Below are positions 45,301-52,416 of a DNA stretch of 64,000 bases, in pieces. Source of the DNA: Helicoverpa zea. Its lineage: Eukaryota > Arthropoda > Insecta > Lepidoptera > Noctuidae. The notes under the pieces are model-generated. The model was not told the DNA's origin. It did not search any database and saw only the letters and a list, made by a program, of their open reading frames with translations. The DNA lies in contig NC_061482.1 of the NCBI RefSeq assembly GCF_022581195.2, positions 15,748,001 to 15,812,000 of the forward strand. The letters run 5' to 3'. The stretch's first letter is position 1. Every line of letters starts with the position of its first letter. The translations under genes were made by a program, and so were the position numbers.

Positions 45301-48300
45301 AAGTTCCTCCTATACTTACTCTTAAAAAAATGTATTCCTTCGTCCATATGAAGTCAGCAATGCGCTTTTAGACCAAAGTAGACTCGGTTCTATCATTGAT
45401 CAAAATCCTTCGTCAACTATCGAGCGTGTCATGTTCTTATGATTTATCAGCACGGGTTATATTCCCAACGTTACGCGAGGGGTGTCCTCCCACATGACGT
45501 GTGAACATATATCATTGGACTGCGAAAATTCGATAGGCTAGCACAGCAATAAATGACTGCCTCGTTGGTGTAGTAGTCCCAAGCACGACCGCTGTGCATG
45601 ATGTCTCCCGTTCGAATCTGAGGTTATGCCGAAATAGCTCTGTGCGTTTTAGAAACTTTCACAAAGCATCCCGTTGTCTTAAAGTTGGTCACTGATCACC
45701 CGTGCATCGGCGATCTCGTAAATATCGGCGCTGCGCCTGATCGCTCTCCTGTCGACTCGGACTTACCTTCGGGCTATAAGAGTGAAGTCCACCTCGTGCG
45801 CTGTAAAATGTCCTGCGCTGCTGTCTGATCTCCTTATACGTGAACAGCCGCCGTGGCCGAAATCGACTTTGGATGCCATTGCAGCTATATTCTAGTCTTG
45901 ATCTCAAATCTGCAATTCGTGTGGCAGGAGTCTCCCTTCCTTCATATGGTGACCATTACTTCAACGATCGTACAGAACATTTTTTTTTTTTGCACAGTTT
46001 CAAATTGTTTAGCAATGTTCTTGGAAAGACGATAATACGGAAAATACATCGAAGATTTTCAACAAGTATGAAATAACACCGCAGACTTGCGCTATGCGAA
46101 TTTTACACCTCGCTTTACGTCGCACGAGGTTCCAAATATTTGAGCGATGCGACGTTGCATCGAAGTTTTATATGGTTTTATTTACAAGCGAAGACTTAGT
46201 TAGTCAGTAAAAGTCAGTTTTATTAAAGCAACTGTTTACTATGAATTGTTTACGTTCAATTTTTAAAGTAAATACGTGTTTTATGGAAAAAACTTAAGGC
46301 ACAAGTTCATAGAATCCCTCAACGTTTCCTTTTACAATCTGTTTATTGACATCGCAGCTCATTGCAGTTTCTAAGAAAGGGGGTCGAGATTTCCCTTAAG
46401 CAGATTGCTCTAGCTTCCAAGTACTTCCAACCTTTCATGACACCGTTACTCGGATTTATAAAGCGAGATTAAAAACTGTGTTATCATGTTACCTTAACGA
46501 AGTTCGGAAGCCTGGATGCTGTGGGAGATAGACTTAATTAAAGCTTTAATAAAAGGTGTTAATTTAATTCCGTGGTTGGCTGTGCAGGTTAGAGTCAATG
46601 AACTCGACGATAGCTCAGTGCGATGATTGTATTCGATGATTCGGATGATAAATTAAACTTGGTGGACTGTATAAATGGTATAATAAAATAAATGACTGTT
46701 ACAATATTAAACGCGACGGAAAATAAGAAATGCGTAAGCGCAGCCGTGCTCGGAGCGGTGCAACAGCTGACTGCTGTGAAGGGCGCGCGGGGCAGCCGGC
46801 GCTCGTCGCTCGTGCAGTCGCCGGTGGCTCCACCCGGTGCGATGGTATTGAGTATGTGACTCAACAGTCAACAAAATAATTTTTAAATTCATTACACAGT
46901 GGAAGCATATATTTATATTTTATAGCAAACAAACACACACTTAAAACAGGGTTTTTGATAAAGTGCTCTGCCAAATGGCGCAATGGTCACCATGCCGTAC
47001 TGCCGAACCTGAGGTCACGGGTTCCAATTCCGGTTCGTTCGACATTCTTGTTGGCCGAGATCTTGGTGTTATAATATTCATATATGTATATCTAGCTATG
47101 GGTAGTCTATCAATTGTCCTAGCACCCATAACACAAGTTAATTCATGACATGACTTACCCATGGGTCTAGCCGACGGTGTGTGAAAAGTTAAAGTCAAAA
47201 ATGTTTATTGAAACTAAGCTAGATTTTAGCACTTTTTCACGTCAAATTTACAAAAGGACAGCACCCCCTTTCACCACTTCCTAGTGTTGTGGCTAGGAAG
47301 AAGAATCGGTAAAGAATAGGTGTCCCTAAAAAAAAGACTTAAAACAGCATACTATTGACGGTTTCCAGGGTTCGCCTGCTACGAGCACTTACAGAAGCTG
47401 ACGGCAGATAAGCTTCTGCCCACGATACTTAAGGTGTCTGTCGGCGCCACGTTGGCTTTCGCGATGGAGATCAGCGAGTTCTTAGTAGTCACATACACCT
47501 CTAGTCTCACACTATCCATCTCTGGTATATTTAAGGTGAGTTCCTTTATAATTTGTTCTTGTTGTTTATGATATTCTGTTTCACATCCACTCCCTTCTCG
47601 CATCCTCCTTCAAGTTACTTTTTATGTATTAGATACTAGCTGTTTTCCCACGGTTCCGGGGGAATTACTGCCCGTACCGGTGAAAAATATAGCCTATATT
47701 ACTGGGGAATAGTCTAGCATGTGTAAAGTCGTGGTGGCCTAGTGGGTAAAGAACCAACCTCTTGAGTATGAGTGGGTGTGGGTTCGATTCCAGGTCAGGC
47801 AAGTACCAATGCAACTTTTCTAAGTTTGTATGTACTTTCTAAGTAAATCTTGGACACCAATGACTGTGTTTCAGATGGCACGTTAAACTGTAGGTCCCGG
47901 CTGTCATTGAACATCCTTGGCAGTCAGAAGCCATTAAGTCTGACACCAGTCTAACCAAGGGGTATTGGGTTGCCCGGGTAACTGGGTTGAGGCTCGGAGG
48001 CTGAGGATGATGTTGATAATATTCTGTGTCACATCCACTCCCTTATTCATGTCCTCCTTCAAGATACTTTTTATTTATTAGATACTAGCTCTTTTCCCAC
48101 GGTTTCACCCGTGTTCCGGGGGGATTACTGCCCGTACCAGGATAAAATATAGCCTATATTACTCAGGTATAGTGTAGCTTTATAAAGAAAGTTTTCGGAT
48201 CGGTCAAGTAGTTAGAATGAGACAACCAGTTATTCAACTAGCAGTGACCGTTTTGACTGATTATTTCTTATAGCATAACATAATATCATTATGAATATGA

Positions 48301-48900
48301 TGATGAAGTGTCTGATAGCCAATCAGAAAGTTAGCTGACAGATAAACTACAACTTTTGTTTTCACTGGCCTAAGACAGCAAAATCTGGCAGAAATTATAA
48401 GCAGCCTGCAGATCTGGCAGACAACTTAACTATCATATAGCCAACTGTCATTATCGTAACCAGTGAAACCGGACCTTCATATTTTACAAGAGGCAGCCCC
48501 GAAACTTACTGTTACATTTGCAATAGTTTTTTTTTTTTTTAAATATTCATTTATAAAAAAACCTTTCCAGGAAATGTGCATCCTAGTCCTCGCAGTAGAA
48601 GTAAGCGGCGACGTATTATCGCCGATCAACGTGGTAGGCCTCGCCGTCTGTCTACTCGGCATCATCGGCCATATCATCCACAAGGTTCTCTTCATCAAGT
48701 CCGTCGCCGGCACCGTCCACGCCATCGACCAAGACTTCGACGCCATTAAAGACTTCGAGACCGTGCGGCGGACTTCGAAGTCGAAAGGGGAACACGACAC
48801 GCCGCTGCTAGAAGAACAAACGTGGCCCGCAAGTGAGGAAAGCGATTTTGATAGCAATGTGGTGCTATTTGAGGTGCTGCAACGACGAGACGGTAGGTAG
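18357..48900 (+). CDS. SLC35C2: Solute carrier family 35 member C2-like nucleotide-sugar transporter (5 exons, 407 aa)
   Basis: Member of the drug/metabolite (nucleotide-sugar and triose-phosphate) transporter superfamily, a multi-pass Golgi/early-secretory membrane protein. Mammalian SLC35C2 is linked to GDP-fucose handling and Notch fucosylation. Coding exons: 18357-18542, 22394-22681, 43106-43358, 47369-47535, 48571-48900, with matching phases 0, 0, 1, 0 and exactly 407 codons plus TAG. The start ATG has GACC before it. Residues 1-62 carry an acidic cytosolic leader and TM1 (LILLYFSLSIGLTFYQRWLL). Residues 63-158 carry the family block SNWGLELVTISLYTMTKSTT, and 159-242 FTYKATQFNLLGFNFLLIAS and WTFAQLLMQK. 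Residues 243-298 carry FLVVTYTSSLTLSISGIFK, and 299-407 the final helices and a hydrophilic tail of charged residues. Intron 2 is 20.4 kb and repeat-filled. It is longer than the human protein (365 aa) mainly at the tail. Confidence 0.93.
18543..22072. other. SLC35C2 intron 1, mostly unique AT-rich DNA
   Basis: About 3.9 kb intron (18543-22393). Apart from the MITE at 20379-20551 and the LINE tail at 22073-22237 I see no gene, RNA or recognisable repeat. Open stretches here (for example near 21535-22007 on the - strand) have no family resemblance. Confidence 0.5.
20379..20551. mobile_element. GC-rich palindromic MITE, GGGTCAATTCCCACTGAAAG TIR, second copy
   Basis: A 173-bp element with the same TIR as 12840-12985 and TTA on both sides (20376-20378 and 20552-20554). 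The left arm has two GGCAGCGGCC repeats where the right arm has one. The middle is very rich in CpG (GGGCCGCGCGGCGCCGCACC). Confidence 0.75.
22073..22237 (+). pseudogene. C-terminal fragment of an RTE-like LINE endonuclease/reverse transcriptase
   Basis: Reads SKRWIDCLKEDMKQKGVDVG then MTSEREEWKKKTCCAAPND. The R-W-D-C-K-DM ... R-WK-KTCCA-P pattern is the hallmark C-terminus of RTE-like LINEs of moths. The ATGATGAACAAACACAACAA tail after it fits the LINE 3' end. It is 5' truncated, as expected for target-primed insertion, and lies 155 bp before SLC35C2 exon 2. Confidence 0.75.
22705..23108. mobile_element. 404-bp MITE, CGGGTGTGTCGTTCATAATC TIR
   Basis: The ends are CGGGTGTGTCGTTCATAATC plus ACATT and the inverse (AATGTGATTGTGAACGACAC then ACCCG). 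Both sides are flanked by ATAT, fitting a TA-type target. It starts only 24 bp after the last base of SLC35C2 exon 2. A diverged relative starts at 63871 and runs off the window. No ORF. Confidence 0.75.
23622..23750 (+). mobile_element. SINE body, family 1 (truncated, deleted)
   Basis: ACCAGTCTTACCAAGGAGGT joins directly to CAGACTGGTAGTCGGTCCTT, so the GGTTGCCCGGGTAACTGGGT part is deleted. It ends CAACATAGTTGGCAATAGCG and a GATGATGAT tail. Confidence 0.65.
23801..23980 (-). repeat. Interspersed repeat, CCGCGGTATCTCTTTCGAAC family
   Basis: Nearly the same sequence as 62540-62720: AGATGTCAGCAACCCCAGCG, GGCTGCGGGTTGTTCGAAAG, AGATACCGCGGCCCTGGTAC, ACGACGGTTTTTAGTCAGTA, CTGCTAACCCACAGCGGGAG. Diverged copies in the other orientation lie at 28126-28240, 32880-33110 and 39660-39770. 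No inverted ends were found; it may be part of a longer retroelement. Confidence 0.65.
24172..24492 (+). mobile_element. MITE, CACGGAG family, full-size copy
   Basis: Starts CACGGAAACGAAATGAATAG, then CGGAGATATCATATCGC, TAGCGCGCCAAAATGCGGGT, AACGCCTCGTTAGTTCTAGT, AAAGGCGCCTGGTCTACC, and ends GACATCTCCGTTCATCTTTC then TTTCCTCTGTGG. Layout as at 5784-6072. Confidence 0.65.
25280..25366. mobile_element. MITE fragment, GGTACGTTTTGAATGCCAGC family
   Basis: GGTACGCATTGAATTCTAGC, TGCCGACTGCAACTGCCGAC, GTTTTGGATCGAAGCGGCCG, CAGCTCGTGCAGTC. The left end is present; the right TIR is missing, so the copy is truncated. Confidence 0.55.
25431..25614. mobile_element. Palindromic MITE, CAGCCAGTTTCTTCATCAAAAG family
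   Basis: Left arm ACGGCCAGTTTCTTCATCAA; right arm TTAACTTTTGATGAAGAAAC then TGGCTGT. Between are AAAGTAA-type runs and GACCGTTACTTTTACTTTAG. About 184 bp, close in size to 2006-2193. Confidence 0.65.
25730..27181. other. Gene-free stretch of SLC35C2 intron 2
   Basis: About 1.45 kb of AT-rich DNA in which I see no ORF, RNA gene or recognised repeat. Confidence 0.45.
27182..27693 (+). mobile_element. Non-autonomous Helitron (512 bp) with internal tandem duplication
   Basis: The 5' end is TC after an A (TCCTTACTATAATATTATAA). The 3' end is a GC hairpin (CGCGGGCGAAGCCGCG) shortly before CTAG, followed by T, so the element sits between host A and T as Helitrons do. Inside, a unit starting ATATTGCAAACGAATAT occurs at 27421 and again at 27557 (period 136 bp), each carrying GAAAATGAGGAATTCCCGAG. 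There is no Rep/helicase ORF. Confidence 0.75.
27893..28119 (-). mobile_element. 227-bp MITE, TAGTTCGGCC TIR (reverse copy)
   Basis: Bounded by TAGTTCGGCCATTCAGAGAA and its inverse with 60-bp TIRs, and flanked by TA (27891-27892 and 28120-28121). It reads as the exact reverse complement of the copies at 37668, 53534 and 63575. The 167-bp arm is on the left, in the same orientation as the 964-bp element at 6482. Confidence 0.85.
28126..28240 (+). repeat. Interspersed repeat fragment, CCGCGGTAACTCTTTCGAAC family
   Basis: AAACCCGCCATGTTCCTTCT, GTACCAGTGCCGCGGTAACT, TTCGAACAATCCCGCAGCCC, CGGCAGGCAAG, with the CCCGCAGCCCC unit duplicated (CCCGCAGCCCCAGCAAGCTT). It begins directly after the 227-bp MITE, which may have inserted beside or into it. 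Confidence 0.5.
28708..28912 (+). mobile_element. Short non-autonomous Helitron, Lep1-like (205 bp)
   Basis: Starts TC after an A (TCTATATAAATAAAAATGAA), carries AAAACTCGAGAACGGCTGGG and CCGATTGAGCTGATTTTGG, and ends with a hairpin (GGCGGTACGAAGTTCGCC) followed by GGATCAGCTAG and host T. This matches the short Lep1-type Helitrons described from Lepidoptera; the family name is from memory of those descriptions. Confidence 0.75.
30487..30800 (+). mobile_element. SINE family 2 (tRNA-like head)
   Basis: Starts with a tRNA-like head GACTGCCTCGTTGATCCAGC, then AAGAAACTTTCACAAAGTAG, CCCGTGCATCGG, TGATCCTGCGCCTGATCTCT, TTTGTGCACTATA, GTCCTGCGCAGCTGGCTGAT, ending CGAAGTCGAAATCGGCCTTG. The same order occurs at 45553-45880 and partly at 33520-33610/34428-34500 and 41860-42035. 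Confidence 0.65.
31018..31170 (+). mobile_element. SINE body, family 1 (truncated)
   Basis: Begins near TTGCCTAGGTGTGATGGGTA, then GGGTTGAGGAGTTCAGTTAG, CACTGGTACTCCGCTGCATC, GAACATAGTTGGGAACATTC and a GATGATGATGAT tail. It is well diverged. Confidence 0.6.
31412..31560 (-). mobile_element. SINE body, family 1, reverse, diverged
   Basis: ATTATCTGCCCAGCCTTTCT, AACTATGTTGGGGTCAGGCT, TACCTGGGCAACC, GGAAGTCACTCCATTTAAAA. It is an old reverse copy with internal deletions. Confidence 0.55.
31850..31995. repeat. Degenerate ATGT/GGATGT low-complexity tract
   Basis: Imperfect repeats of TTTGTATGTA, GGATGTTT and GAATGTATTTT units over about 145 bp. The repetition keeps one frame open (31796-31990), which is not evidence of a gene. 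Confidence 0.5.
32465..32571. mobile_element. ACGGCCGTTCC-family MITE fragment
   Basis: CCATTCCCAATGCCCTATAC at the left; TTCTATCTCTAGTAAGAAAC, AACAGATAGATATAATATTG and GTAACGGCCGT at the right. The right end matches the inverse of the left end of the copy at 4-219. Confidence 0.5.
32768..32837. repeat. Inverted repeat with 25-bp arms made of SINE family-1 sequence
   Basis: Left arm 32768-32792 (GATATGGAGCGATTGCTTAT...) pairs with right arm 32813-32837 (...ATAAGCAATCGTTCCATATC) around a 20-nt loop. The left arm matches the reverse SINE words GGAGCGACTGCCTATCTGAC, and reverse SINE text lies to its left (TTCCCAACTGTTTTGGTCTG). A head-to-head duplication of a SINE piece is the simplest reading. 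Confidence 0.6.
32880..33110 (+). repeat. Interspersed repeat, CCGCGGTAACTCTTTCGAAC family, diverged
   Basis: GCTGTGGGTTAGCAGAGTGA (bases about 32939-32958), GTGTCAGACTCCTTCTAGCT, AAAACCCATCATGTTAGGTC, GGGCCGCAGTAACTCTTTCG, AACAATCCCGGTAGGCCCCA, CTCTTTGAGGAGCGCGTAGG. It shows the family continuing past the GGGGTTGCTGA part into CTTTGAGGAGCGCG. Confidence 0.6.
33520..33610 (+). mobile_element. SINE family 2, left part (split by a Harbinger-like element)
   Basis: ATCGTCCCATCGGGCTATGA, GAGTGAGAGAATAGTGAGTG, CAAATGCTTGTGCACTATA. The SINE text stops at 33610 and resumes at 34428 (ATATGCCCTGCGCAGTTGGC, CCGTGGCTGAAATCGGCCTT, to about 34500), as shown by comparison with unbroken copies at 41986 and 30721. 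Confidence 0.65.
33611..34427 (+). mobile_element. PIF/Harbinger-like element (817 bp) nested in a SINE
   Basis: The left end AGGGATTGTTCACACCAAAC then GTATTGTCCGCCGCTGACTG pairs with the right end (CAGTCAGCGGCCGACAATAC, GTTTGGTCTGAACGATGCCT) over about 45 bp. Inside is a 69-codon ORF (33920-34126) resembling the N-terminal part of Harbinger-type transposases. GC-rich sub-terminal segments (33640-33800 and 34170-34300) also partly pair. The exact target duplication could not be fixed because the SINE copy has diverged at the junction. Confidence 0.65.
33920..34126 (+). pseudogene. N-terminal fragment of a HARBI1-like transposase
   Basis: Sixty-eight residues: after an acidic start come the segments LWVHPLNLKR, GQFHTLYFEYRL and FKKYFRMTV. 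The W-V-HP-N-R ... G-FH-LY-EL ... F--YFRMS order is the start of PIF/Harbinger nucleases. The catalytic DDE core is absent because a stop follows right after FRMTVKHSMSYYL. The element is therefore non-autonomous. Confidence 0.6.
35359..35488. mobile_element. Small palindromic element, ATGCCGGCTACTGAC
   Basis: About 130 bp. Left end AATGCCGGCTACTGAC; right end GTCAGTAGTCGGCATAAG. CCATTCAAATTG and CAATTGAA-type words also mirror each other inside. Likely a MITE; only one copy was seen. Confidence 0.5.
35763..36027 (+). mobile_element. MITE, CACGGAG family, diverged copy
   Basis: CACGAAGTACAAAATGCTAG, GAGATATCATAATATCCTAA, AGCGCGCCAAAATGCGGGTG, CTAGTTACTGATCACGCC, ATGGCATCACCTCTATCTTT and CCTTTCCCCGTA at the right end. 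The internal part has small deletions. Confidence 0.55.
37565..37667. mobile_element. Fragment of the ACGGCCGTTCC-family MITE, cut by a 227-bp element
   Basis: Shares AAGCTTTAACTTTAATGGAG then CTTTGTGCAACTGACGG with bases 101-139 of the copy at 4-219. The text stops at the TA target of the 227-bp MITE at 37668. A 41-bp internal block (37575-37615) is inverted relative to 43-83 of the first copy (see findings). Confidence 0.6.
37668..37894 (+). mobile_element. 227-bp MITE, TAGTTCGGCC TIR
   Basis: TIRs of 60 bp, TA duplication (37666-37667 and 37895-37896), and the same length and sequence as the copies at 53534 and 63575. It is inserted into the older repeat at 37565-37667. Confidence 0.85.
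38995..39155 (-). mobile_element. SINE body, family 1, reverse
   Basis: CAGCCTTTTCCCAACTACGT, AGGGGTCGGCTTCTAGTCTA, AACGGATGCAGCTGAG, AAGTTACCTGGGCAACCCAT, CAGACTTACTGGCTTCTGAC. A segment after GCTGAG is deleted. Confidence 0.65.
39506..39935 (-). mobile_element. MITE, CACGGAG family, reverse, with a nested repeat
   Basis: On the + strand the right end of the family comes first (CCACGGAGGAAGAAAATATG, GAGATGCCATGATG, GTCAGGCGCCTTCTAGGTC). The inverse of the left end comes last (CGCTACTTTCTTAGGCGATT, TTCCGTTATGGCGCCTCCGC, TATTTTGTTCTCCATGGTG). A piece of the CCGCGGTAACTC-family repeat (about 39660-39770, GATGTGGGTTAGCAGC, GTGTCAGGCTCTTACGGAC) interrupts it. Confidence 0.6.
40200..40450. repeat. 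GC-rich unclassified patch in intron 2
   Basis: About 250 bp with higher G+C than the surroundings (CATCCCCTTCCCGTCGGGGG, CGGTAAAGACGTTACCGGTC, GAGTGGAGGGGGTCTGGG). Overlapping frames are open on both strands but resemble nothing I recognise. Probably a retroelement remnant; only the composition is certain. Confidence 0.3.
41258..41455 (-). mobile_element. SINE body, family 1, reverse
   Basis: TCTTTCCCAACTATGTTGGG, GTCGGCTTCC, AGAGCGACTGCCTATATGAC, CAGTTACCTGGGCAACCCAA, TACCCCTAGGCAAGACTGGT. Nearly the full body. Confidence 0.7.
41860..42035 (+). mobile_element. SINE family 2 fragment
   Basis: TGTCGGTCTTGCGCCTGATC, TCGTGTCGGATTACCGTCCC, GTGTGAAGGAATAGTGAGGC, CTCGTGCACTATGATATGGC, CTGCGCAGTTGGACAATCTT. 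The head is missing. This copy shows the intact junction word that is broken at 33610/34428. Confidence 0.6.
43759..44050 (+). mobile_element. MITE, CACGGAG family, copy in SLC35C2 intron 3
   Basis: CATAGAGAACAAAATTACTA, ACGGAGATGTCATAACGGAA, GGGTGTTCGGGAGACGAGG, CTCGTTAGTTCACTAGATCG, AAGAAGGCGCCTGACCTACG, ATGGCCTCTCCGCTCGGG. The AAGCTTTATGCAAGCAAGC word occurs both just before it (about 43741-43758) and just after (about 44073-44090), a possible local duplication. Confidence 0.6.
45553..45880 (+). mobile_element. SINE family 2, near full length, with Pol III-type head
   Basis: Head GACTGCCTCGTTGGTGTAGT with an A-box-like stretch, and CCCGTTCGAATCTGAGG as a B-box-like stretch about 50 bp later; both are typical of tRNA-derived SINEs. 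Body words as at 30487-30800, ending TGAACAGCCGCCGTGGCCGA then AATCGACTTTGGATG. Confidence 0.65.
46960..47200 (+). mobile_element. Third SINE-like family with tRNA-like head
   Basis: Head ATGGCGCAATGGTCACCATG (A-box-like) and GGTCACGGGTTCCAATTCCG (B-box-like), followed by a body ending in AGCACCCATAACACAAGTTA and CTTACCCATGGGTCTAGCC. The body recurs at about 51355-51440. A piece with GCCCGGGTTCGATTCCACAA and GGGGCTTTCCGACCGTGTGT at 44695-44800 may be another relative. Confidence 0.55.
47567..47715 (+). repeat. Left copy of a 150-bp direct duplication flanking a SINE
   Basis: GATATTCTGTTTCACATCCA, CTCCCTT, ATCCTCCTTCAAGTTACTTT, TTATGTATTAGATACTAGCT, AATATAGCCTATATTACTGG. The same text with small changes returns at 48016-48170 after the SINE at 47721-48018. 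Both copies include part of the CCGCGGTTTCACCC repeat. Confidence 0.6.
47721..48018 (+). mobile_element. Full-length SINE, family 1, with tRNA-like Pol III promoter
   Basis: The head has an A box (TGGCCTAGTGGG, 47735-47746) and a B box (GGTTCGATTCC, 47781-47791) at tRNA spacing. The body then follows: GGACACCAATGACTGTGTTT, GGTCCCGGCTGTCATTGAAC, ATCCTTGGCAGTCAGAAGCC, GGTTGCCCGGGTAACTGGGT, and a GAGGATGATGTTGATAATAT tail. The last part is deleted between GGGTTGAGG and CTCGGAGG. This copy defines the family as tRNA-derived. Confidence 0.8.
48016..48170 (+). repeat. Right copy of the 150-bp direct duplication flanking a SINE
   Basis: ATATTCTGTGTCACATCCAC, TCCTCCTTCAAGATACTTTT, TATTTATTAGATACTAGCTC, ATATAGCCTATATTACTCAG. 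It lies about 450 bp after the left copy at 47567-47715, in the same orientation. Confidence 0.6.
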
Positions 48901-51900
48901 ATTACCAGCACAGAGTTCCGATTGGTTTGGCTATATGGCGAAGGAATTTGAACGGTTTTCATAGGACGCTAAGGTCGATTTTCATTAGCATTTTTAACGC
49001 ATTTATTAGATGTAATGACAACCGCTTTCAGCGGGTTGGCTTTTGTTGTATTGTTATATAACCAATGGCACTAATTTTACCGCTTATTGGTATACATATT
49101 ACATATACATACAAGTTTGTATACAGTACATTTCAATAGATATGCACCGATCTTTACAATCAGTTAGTTCTATCAATATAATCAATATAATCTTTACAAA
49201 GATAGTTTTGCAAAAATATATAAATATTATTAATCCTATGAAAATGGGAAACATTTCATCCCGTTGTTTAATTTTTGAACATGCATAAGACCATTATCGT
49301 AGGTAGTTGATAGCAGAGTAAGTACCAAAAATATTTTTGTACGAAATCATACACAGTTACTTGTATCTTCGTGTAATATTGGATTGAGATACACGAACTC
49401 TCAAGGCTACTTAAATAAGAGTGTATTCAAGAATGAAACAATTGAACAAATGCCGAATTTATTATAACATGCGATCAAAATACTCACTCTCATGTATCTA
49501 AATAAATCATTACAATTTTGACATATAAAATATGCTAAACCTTAAAGAACTAACTTGACTAACTGACTTTAGTTTTGGTATGTATTTACCAAAATAATCT
49601 GGTATAGTTATCGGCACGGATATTGAGCCCTGACCTTCACCTGCGCAGAAGCGATTTATTGGTTTATTGCCTTAAGTGTACAGTGCGCAAAGCGATCCTC
49701 ACTCTTCGGCCGAAAGCTCATTATCCGTGCCGGTAACTTTAACACATTCTTGCATCGTTTGAAACAAGGTCATACGTGTAGTTTCACATAATCATAAAGC
49801 TTTAGTTACTCATAGACATAATTGAGTAAAGAGAAAAAATACCTACTTATTGTAGCGGGTTTGTCAAATCAATCTATTTGTACCAACTGTAGCATGAATC
49901 TTTATGTAAAATACACAATGCTCTAGACTTTATGATCAGTCAATTTAAAAAAATAAAAATAGGCAATTTAAAAATATTCATAGCTGTTGACATTAGTTAA
50001 AATACTGGTTACGATTAAAACGTTGTAACCAGTTTTATCCTCTTTTGAAAATTAAATAGAATTTTTGCGAACTAGGAAAAGAAGCAAGCACATAGTAAAA
50101 TATAGACTGATAGCAAGCCTTTTAGAAACCGGTACACCTAACATTTGTAATAAGGAATTGATTTTAGTCGAGATTGTAGTTTTTAAAAAGTCACATGTTC
50201 ATACACTGTACGGTTGGATACTCACTGTGTTTCAATAGCAAGACATTTTGTTTGAGGCGAAAACAGCTTTTAAATGAAATCGTCAACGAATTTTAACGAG
50301 AACAGTCATGTTATAAAAACCACATTGCGTACCTATAAAAAAACGCATTACTTTATTTTAACTATGTCTAAATAAATAATAAAACAACCCGCTTTCACAC
50401 ATAAATATAAATAAACACAGAAACTCAATAAAATATAACTTTTTGAAGTACCTATCGCATAGCTTATTTCTAAATACAATTCAAAAATTTCCAATTTCAA
50501 AAAGGTTCTATTCACGTAGTCACTCAAAATTATTCTTAAAAAATGTTTTATTGGTTTGTAGTTCCCGCAAATCCTAAGAGGTCGCGCTGGGCGAGTCGAA
50601 ATGAACGGACCGCGAAGAAAAAAAACCACGACCGTATGTATTGAAGCTTTATAGACTTTTGTGATGAAAACCAATGTATTTGAGGCTAAAACAATTAGAA
50701 GTACGTGTGTGAATGTGTGTGTCAACAAGTGCCTGTCATATTGTGAGAACTGTAGTCGTAAATAAGAGGTACCCAATCTTTTGTGCTGTTGACAGCTGTC
50801 ATTTGCCGGACTGTCAACTGCACCAAAAAAAAAACGGTTAGACCATAATATAAAAAAAATGTTTGAGGTTTTTTGTAAGAATTTTTGAAAATGGAATGTA
50901 GAATGTCCTTATAACGTAATGAAAATATAAAGTAAGTATGTAATGAACAGTGTTGAAAATAATTAAAAATCATCAAAAACTTTGTTGTTAACCGTTGAAC
51001 ATTACAATTTAAACAAATGAAAAAGAAAAAAACTAATAAGAAGTAATGATAACCGACCTACTTTCTAAGAAGACTAATTAAACGCACAGTATTTTTGTCT
51101 ATGATAAGGTAGTCACAGCAATCTAGATTCTACATAACTAGAAGTTTTAGAAAACTCTTTTTAATGAAAAAATATAAAATATAATAAAAATTGTCTGTTT
51201 TCGCCTAAAAAACATCCAGCTAGCATTGTTAAGTGTACATATAGCCCTTGTTACATTTTTGATTAGCATATACACTATTGGTAGAGTTCAAATAGTATTT
51301 GGTTAAAAGCTTGAAATTCCAAAGATAACTTTTGAAAGAACTCATTCGTGTAGCTATATGAAGTTTATCAGTTGTGTTAGCACCCATAACACAAGTTAAT
51401 TAAAAACTCACCATGGGGCTTACCCACCGTTTGTGAAAATTAGTCTCGACATTATTAATTTATTTATTTCATTTAATTCATAAGAAAATGCAGTTTTTTA
51501 ATCAACGATACTTTTTTGTATTCAACCGTATAGTGTTGCGAGCAGACGACATTATCAGACAATTAATAGTTTTAATGATACTAAAGTGAGATTAATGATA
51601 AAGAATAATTAAAATGATATTAAGACAGGCTAGAAGATTAATTTCATTAAGTTCTATTCAACCAGATAAATCAATCAAAGGAAAAATATTTCGAGATTTT
51701 TTTATAGATTCAGTGCTAGGTATAGGTAGACACGTAAAAGTTTGGGTAAAAACTGGGCTTCGACGCATTCGAAATTATTAAATGCACAAAATAGCACTGC
51801 CATGCTAATATAGAACCACTTTTTTATTAGGGAAGTGACTGCAACATAGTCAAATTATATCGAGTATTCAGTATAGATTAGACATAGTGCTGCGATACTG

Positions 51901-52410
51901 ATTCCTGATCGCCAACCAAACATTTTACCAAAGCAAACAATCGGAACTCCGTACGACGTAAAAACGTTTTATGGAAAATTGTATTTTTAATATATCGATA
52001 TTTTTATACTGAATAAGGCAACACTATTATAAGTTTTAAAAATGTATCATATTATTTTTATTGTTGAGTTTTTTTTTTGTTTTGCCATAGTGTGGCGAGC
52101 GAAAACGTTAATTTGTAATTGTAATTATTTTACATAAAGCAAAAGTTATTAGGTATTAGAAATTGCGGTTCTAATTTTATACTTTCCTAATCTACTTAAA
52201 AACGTGCATCACAAAATGAATTTGTGTAACTATTGCAAAGAATACTGCTTGCTTATTCGTTTTCGATAGTATGTATTCACTTACAATCTAAAAATAAATG
52301 CCTGTATGTACTAAAATTTGACTTGGTTAGAATAACAGCTTCAAAACTGACGTAGTTTGTAATGTACTATACAAATTGAAATAGAAGAAAAAACGACTAC
52401 TGTGTAACAA
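48901..52410. other. SLC35C2 3' UTR and repeat-poor AT-rich spacer
   Basis: No coding region is supported. AATAAA occurs at 49501-49506 and at several later sites, so the SLC35C2 3' end cannot be fixed. Apart from the MITE at 49604-49741 and a repeat piece at 51355-51440 this stretch has few mobile-element signals, unlike the rest of the window. A 142-codon - strand frame at 50348-50776 has no family resemblance. Confidence 0.45.
49604..49741. mobile_element. MITE with TATAGTTATCGGCACGGATA TIR
   Basis: About 138 bp: left end TATAGTTATCGGCACGGATA TTGAGC; right end GCTCATTATCCGTGCCGG TAACTTTA, its inverse. The middle has CCTTCACCTGCGCAGAAGCG and GCGCAAAGCGATCC. A truncated second copy starts at 61137. 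Confidence 0.65.
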
Positions 52411-52416
52411 CGTTGA

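Noticed and set aside
47727..47795. tRNA-like A and B boxes that could be a tRNA gene
   Set aside because: No complete cloverleaf was seen and the head runs straight into the family-1 SINE body, so it is a SINE promoter. The same applies to the heads at 30487, 45553 and 46960.
50348..50776. 142-codon open frame on the - strand after SLC35C2
   Set aside because: No recognised motif, AT-rich codon use rich in Tyr/Ile/Phe/Leu, and it lies antisense to a likely 3' UTR. Chance is enough in AT-rich DNA.
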